NCBI RefSeq assembly: GCF_001657475.1 | Contig: NZ_LXEY01000015.1 | Location: forward strand, 62,001-126,000 | Direction of reading: 5' to 3' | DNA: 64,000 nucleotides | DNA from: Enteractinococcus helveticum | GTDB taxonomy: Bacteria; Actinomycetota; Actinomycetes; Actinomycetales; Micrococcaceae | In this document: piece by piece, positions 61,091-64,000 of the stretch | How the letters are laid out: every line of letters starts with the position of its first letter | Numbering within the stretch: position 1 is the first letter of the stretch | Translations under genes and position numbers: made by a program | The notes under the pieces: model-generated | What the model saw: the letters and a program-made list of their open reading frames with translations, nothing else | Told to the model about the DNA's origin: nothing | Database searches by the model: none

Positions 61091-61713
61091 CAGGACCCCC
61101 TTTTCAGCACGCCATCTGCGTCCAATAATGCCATGGCTCCGGATCGATGCAAGGCTTGCGAAACCGCGGCTTGGGAAATGCTCTCGGCGCGCGCGGCATC
61201 TTCTTGGGTGACACCGGTCAGTAGGGCTGCAAAAAGTCGTCGTTCTCGTGCCTTCATTCGCCCGACAATGTGGTCGCGCAATACTAACTGGGTGGTGATG
61301 GCGGCGGTGAGTTCGGGATCATCACCGTGAAATCCGGTGAGCACCTCATCGCGCCGGTGCTGCTGTTTTTCCACATGTTCAATGGCTTGGCGTGCGTTAA
61401 GCCAGGCGGTGCCATCTTGAATCGGTCCAGCTTCACCCTCATCGATAGTGTTAATCTCACCAACGCCGATGCCGAATCGCAAGCGCAGATCCTCGGGCAA
61501 CAATGCTTGGACGCGTATGGTGATGCGCAAGGCATCTTGCCACGTAGCGGCGATCAGTTGAAACTCGTCGCCGACCGTAGCCCAAGCCTGGCGCACAACT
61601 GGCACGGAGGATTCGGCACTCTCAAACGCCTCGAGGATGGCACGCTGAGCCGCGGCACGATCGGTGAGATCACGCGAGCCAACGATGTCTGCAATAATTC
61701 CAGCTACCTGCAT
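61090..61713 (-). CDS. SatD family protein
   Basis: About 207 residues: GIIADIVGSRDLTDRAAAQRAI at the start, a nucleotidyl-cyclase-like middle (LRLRFGIGVGEI) and a C-terminal helix-turn-helix (VTQEDAARAESISQAAVSQALHR). This is the SatD layout, with a putative regulatory role. The ATG at 61713-61711 has GGAGA upstream; an in-frame start 33 bases upstream is less likely. Upstream gene of the pair. Confidence 0.82.
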   Translation of the reverse strand: MQVAGIIADIVGSRDLTDRAAAQRAILEAFESAESSVPVVRQAWATVGDEFQLIAATWQDALRITIRVQALLPEDLRLRFGIGVGEINTIDEGEAGPIQDGTAWLNARQAIEHVEKQQHRRDEVLTGFHGDDPELTAAITTQLVLRDHIVGRMKARERRLFAALLTGVTQEDAARAESISQAAVSQALHRSGAMALLDADGVLKRGS

Positions 61714-61771
61714 CACGTCTCCACAATAACACTTATAAACAAACAAATATAAGCATTTTTGCCATCACGTT

Positions 61772-63229
61772 CTAGCCAGTCATCGGCAAGAAGACGACGG
61801 CGATAATTCCCCACAGCCCCAAGCTCAAGAGTACGAGAGGCAACAGAACTTTCAGCAGTGCACCGCGTGAAACTGCCGGTCCCGGGGTCTCGGATCGCTG
61901 GTAGACATTGGCAACGCGATAGGCCAACTCAATACGCGCAGGGCCGGCGATGATCGCCCAACCGGCAGCAGAGTTCTGCAAACCCATTGCCCATGGTGGG
62001 GAGACGCCAAGTCCCTGGGCTGCAGCCACTTGGGTCGCACCAAACATCGCGTTCGCCCCGGTTCCGGATGCCGTAATGTAGCCCGATAGTCCTGCCACGA
62101 AAGGCAGTAAAAATAAATACACTGGCCCTAGAACCACCAGACTGCCAGCGATGACATCGGCCAGACCCCCGCCTGCGATGACAACGCCAAACAAAATGTA
62201 TAACGCGGTTGGCATGGCAGCATTCCACCACATTCGCATCGACGCTCCCGGCAAAGCCCGCAGACTCTCGGCCTCTATCGGCAAGAACGTCAAAGAGACC
62301 AGTGCGCCGGTGATCGACCACAACGCTGGCGAGGCCAGCACTTCACCCATGACCCCGAGATCATAGGTACGGTAGATCACTTGGCCAGCAATCGTGCCCA
62401 CCATCAAGATCAGATACGGCACCAGCGACAGTCCCGGGCTTGGAGTGAGCCGCCCACGACGGATAAATAACAGCCACATGATCGACGTGATCAACGTGGC
62501 GACCGCCCCAGCCACGGGAGTGCCTAAGAGCAGATTCGCTAGCATCGTCAGGCCCCACAACATGATCCCGGAACCTGCGCCAACCGCCGCCCAGCCAATC
62601 CGTTGGCCGCGCGATAATTTATGTTCGATCAGTCCATTGCCTGCCAGAATCGATACTGCAATGCCAGAAGCGATAAATGGCAGGAGGTTCCACCACCCGG
62701 AGATCAAGCCCATGTCGGTCAATGATGAGCCGGCAGCATCGGCGGCGATTAACGTCCCCGGGCCCATCGAACCCCACGGTCCAATCATCAGTCCCAACAA
62801 CGTCAGCAATGCTGCTCGATACGGGGTGAAGCCCAGCGACAGCAATAGCGGTAGCCCAATCAGCACTGGAATGCCGAAACCGGTGACCGTTTCTAAAAAT
62901 GGCACAACCCCGTGAGCCATGAGCAGTGCGGCGGCAATCGTGGGACCACCGTCCGAGAGCCAATTGGCAAGTTTCCGCTGGGCACCAGTCCGGTCCATGA
63001 CACCGGACAACAGCACTCCACCACCTATGATTGCCAAGACTTTTATCAGAGTCCAAAAGTTGGCATTCCACGCCGTGATCAAGTCTTGAGCAGGAGCTGC
63101 AAAATACCACAGCGCGATTCCGGCTGCACCGAGCGTTCCGAGCAAAGGCGGCAGTGTTCCCGGTATGCGAGGTAACGCTAACAATCCCAGGGTCAGGAGC
63201 ACAGGCAAGATCGCCATGAAAAACCCCAT
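61772..63229 (-). CDS. L-lactate permease (LctP/GlcA) family transporter
   Basis: 485 residues with about 12-14 helices. The LctP signature ETVTGFGIPVLIGLPLLLSLGF occurs at about residues 115-136, and GYITASGTGANAMFGATQV near the end is a second family motif. Members import L-lactate or glycolate with protons. It is shorter than E. coli LldP (551). No lactate dehydrogenase gene is next to it. An internal ATG at residue 5 is an alternative start. Confidence 0.88.
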   Translation of the reverse strand: MGFFMAILPVLLTLGLLALPRIPGTLPPLLGTLGAAGIALWYFAAPAQDLITAWNANFWTLIKVLAIIGGGVLLSGVMDRTGAQRKLANWLSDGGPTIAAALLMAHGVVPFLETVTGFGIPVLIGLPLLLSLGFTPYRAALLTLLGLMIGPWGSMGPGTLIAADAAGSSLTDMGLISGWWNLLPFIASGIAVSILAGNGLIEHKLSRGQRIGWAAVGAGSGIMLWGLTMLANLLLGTPVAGAVATLITSIMWLLFIRRGRLTPSPGLSLVPYLILMVGTIAGQVIYRTYDLGVMGEVLASPALWSITGALVSLTFLPIEAESLRALPGASMRMWWNAAMPTALYILFGVVIAGGGLADVIAGSLVVLGPVYLFLLPFVAGLSGYITASGTGANAMFGATQVAAAQGLGVSPPWAMGLQNSAAGWAIIAGPARIELAYRVANVYQRSETPGPAVSRGALLKVLLPLVLLSLGLWGIIAVVFLPMTG

Positions 63230-63336
63230 ATGCTGATGACCCTTCTGTCCGGCGAACGCAAACCTCTAGCATAGCCGCTTCACGCCTGATCAGCGTGGGT
63301 ATTGACCCTTGGGTGGTTTAGGGCAAAAAATAAGCT

Positions 63337-63435
63337 TCAAAGAGTGGATTCGTAAACGTTCTTGCGAATGCCTGTGTCGCGTGGCGGACCGCCGCGAATC
63401 TTGGCGTCCATCGCGTAGAACGCGGCACCCGGCAT
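63337..63435 (-). CDS. Possible 32-residue protein
   Basis: A frame reading MPGAAFYAMDAKIRGGP then PRDTGIRKNVYESTL, with good actinobacterial codon use, starts 24 bases after the stop of the partial gene at the edge and may be co-translated with it. The frame remains open 30 bases upstream of the ATG, so it could be the tail of an older gene. I do not recognise it. Confidence 0.35.
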   Translation of the reverse strand: MPGAAFYAMDAKIRGGPPRDTGIRKNVYESTL

Positions 63436-63458
63436 TTCTTGAACAACAACGGCAGCTG

Positions 63459-64000
63459 CTATTCAAAGTCCGTCAACAGTTCGGTGACTTGCTGAACAGC
63501 CGTTGACAACCCAAGTACAACTGGCCGGTGCAATGTTGCTGGCACATGTAATAGCCCATCTTGAATTTGCACCAGTCCCATGTCATGCAAATATCGCAGG
63601 CTTCTGCAGTATGAAACATTCGTGATGCGAACGCCGATATCCACGTCAGGATTGGGTTCAATTAGTGGAATGGCTGCACCCGACATGGCGCTGGTCAGGT
63701 GGTTAATAACAAGCGCTGCCGCAGGGGCTTCATAGTGCGTTCGGTCAAAATAATGCAACAGCACATTCGCGATCCACATCCCAGCGATGTGTTCGGCATT
63801 TTCTAACGACAAGTCTTCACCAATAAATGCCTCGGCATTAGGACCTTGCTTGACCCTTGAGGCGGTTAACTCGATGATTTCCAGCACTTCCAGCGCGGTC
63901 CACCATGACATGAGTTCCGGAATCTCCAACGCCGATTGAACACTGTACGTCTTCGTGCGGTCTGGCACGTACGGCATCTGGGGATTCGGCGCGGTTGACG
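63459..64000 (-). CDS. Hypothetical protein, partial at the window edge
   Basis: At least 172 residues from the ATG at 63977, but the frame stays open through the window end (…STAPNPQ before the Met), so the true start is likely outside. Content is mostly helical (WWTALEVLEIIELTASRVKQ, LSLENAEHIAGMWIANVLLHYFDR) with a short C-terminal winged-helix-like end (YCRSLRYLHDMGLVQIQDGLLHV). No known domain is recognised. Confidence 0.6.
   Translation of the reverse strand, partial: STAPNPQMPYVPDRTKTYSVQSALEIPELMSWWTALEVLEIIELTASRVKQGPNAEAFIGEDLSLENAEHIAGMWIANVLLHYFDRTHYEAPAAALVINHLTSAMSGAAIPLIEPNPDVDIGVRITNVSYCRSLRYLHDMGLVQIQDGLLHVPATLHRPVVLGLSTAVQQVTELLTDFE

Noticed and set aside
63309-63506. A 65-residue plus-strand frame near the right edge
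   Set aside because: It is antisense to better coding frames, rich in Arg/Cys and without a ribosome site.

Overview
This window looks like chromosomal DNA from a moderately high-GC actinobacterium, probably of the Micrococcaceae. The main reasons are the Ku/LigD end-joining pair, a PdxS with no PdxT beside it, class-E-type sortase signals, SatD and DUF456 proteins, a large ABC-F protein of the actinobacterial antibiotic-producer type, and many genes that appear to be leaderless. This placement is inferred from gene content and codon use; nothing in the window proves a genus.

Layout. 1-13 kb is catabolic and accessory: the start of an aromatic-acid MFS transporter with an IclR regulator, a GyrI-like gene remnant, an OFA-type MFS transporter (with a frameshift at its very start) plus its small partner, an amidase, a YdcF-like protein, a Fic protein behind a large palindrome, a YWTD propeller, a DUF1345 membrane protein, and an aromatic flavin monooxygenase divergent from a second IclR regulator. 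A Rid protein and a hot-dog thioesterase follow. 13-28 kb is the most unusual part. Three tandem paralogous LuxR-type regulators (the third broken by three frameshifts) lead to a 2016-residue secreted SdrD-like surface protein, an MFS transporter and an SRPBCC protein. Two copies of a Glu-Asp-Phe tRNA array bracket most of this stretch. 28-43 kb is mostly core: an FCD regulator, an NlpC/P60 hydrolase, a universal stress protein, a three-gene ATGA-overlapping operon, pta-ackA, and proline catabolism (PRODH, P5CDH, GntR). 42-46 kb carries divergent ku and ligD. 46-54 kb has an EcsC/hydrolase/DUF456/exonuclease-like run, EamA, pdxS, AzlCD, an MFS transporter and an SDR enzyme. 55-57 kb holds an AlbA/HATPase/winged-helix protein flanked on both sides by palindromes in a 53-bp period. 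57-64 kb has a pterin dehydratase-VOC fusion, a truncated LAQTG surface protein, an ABC-F gene with a leader peptide and attenuator-like leader, a SatD/membrane-protein pair, a lactate permease-type transporter and a partial gene at the edge.

How the genes work together. Several regulator-target pairs are visible: IclR with transport or monooxygenase genes, GntR beside proline catabolism, and tandem LuxR genes beside the adhesin. Two proteins have lost catalytic residues (an alpha/beta hydrolase and an exonuclease/phosphatase-fold protein). The best candidates for something new are the repeat-flanked AlbA/HATPase gene, the tRNA-bracketed LuxR/adhesin island with a shared TGTCATGACA palindrome, and the leaderless leader peptide upstream of the ABC-F gene.
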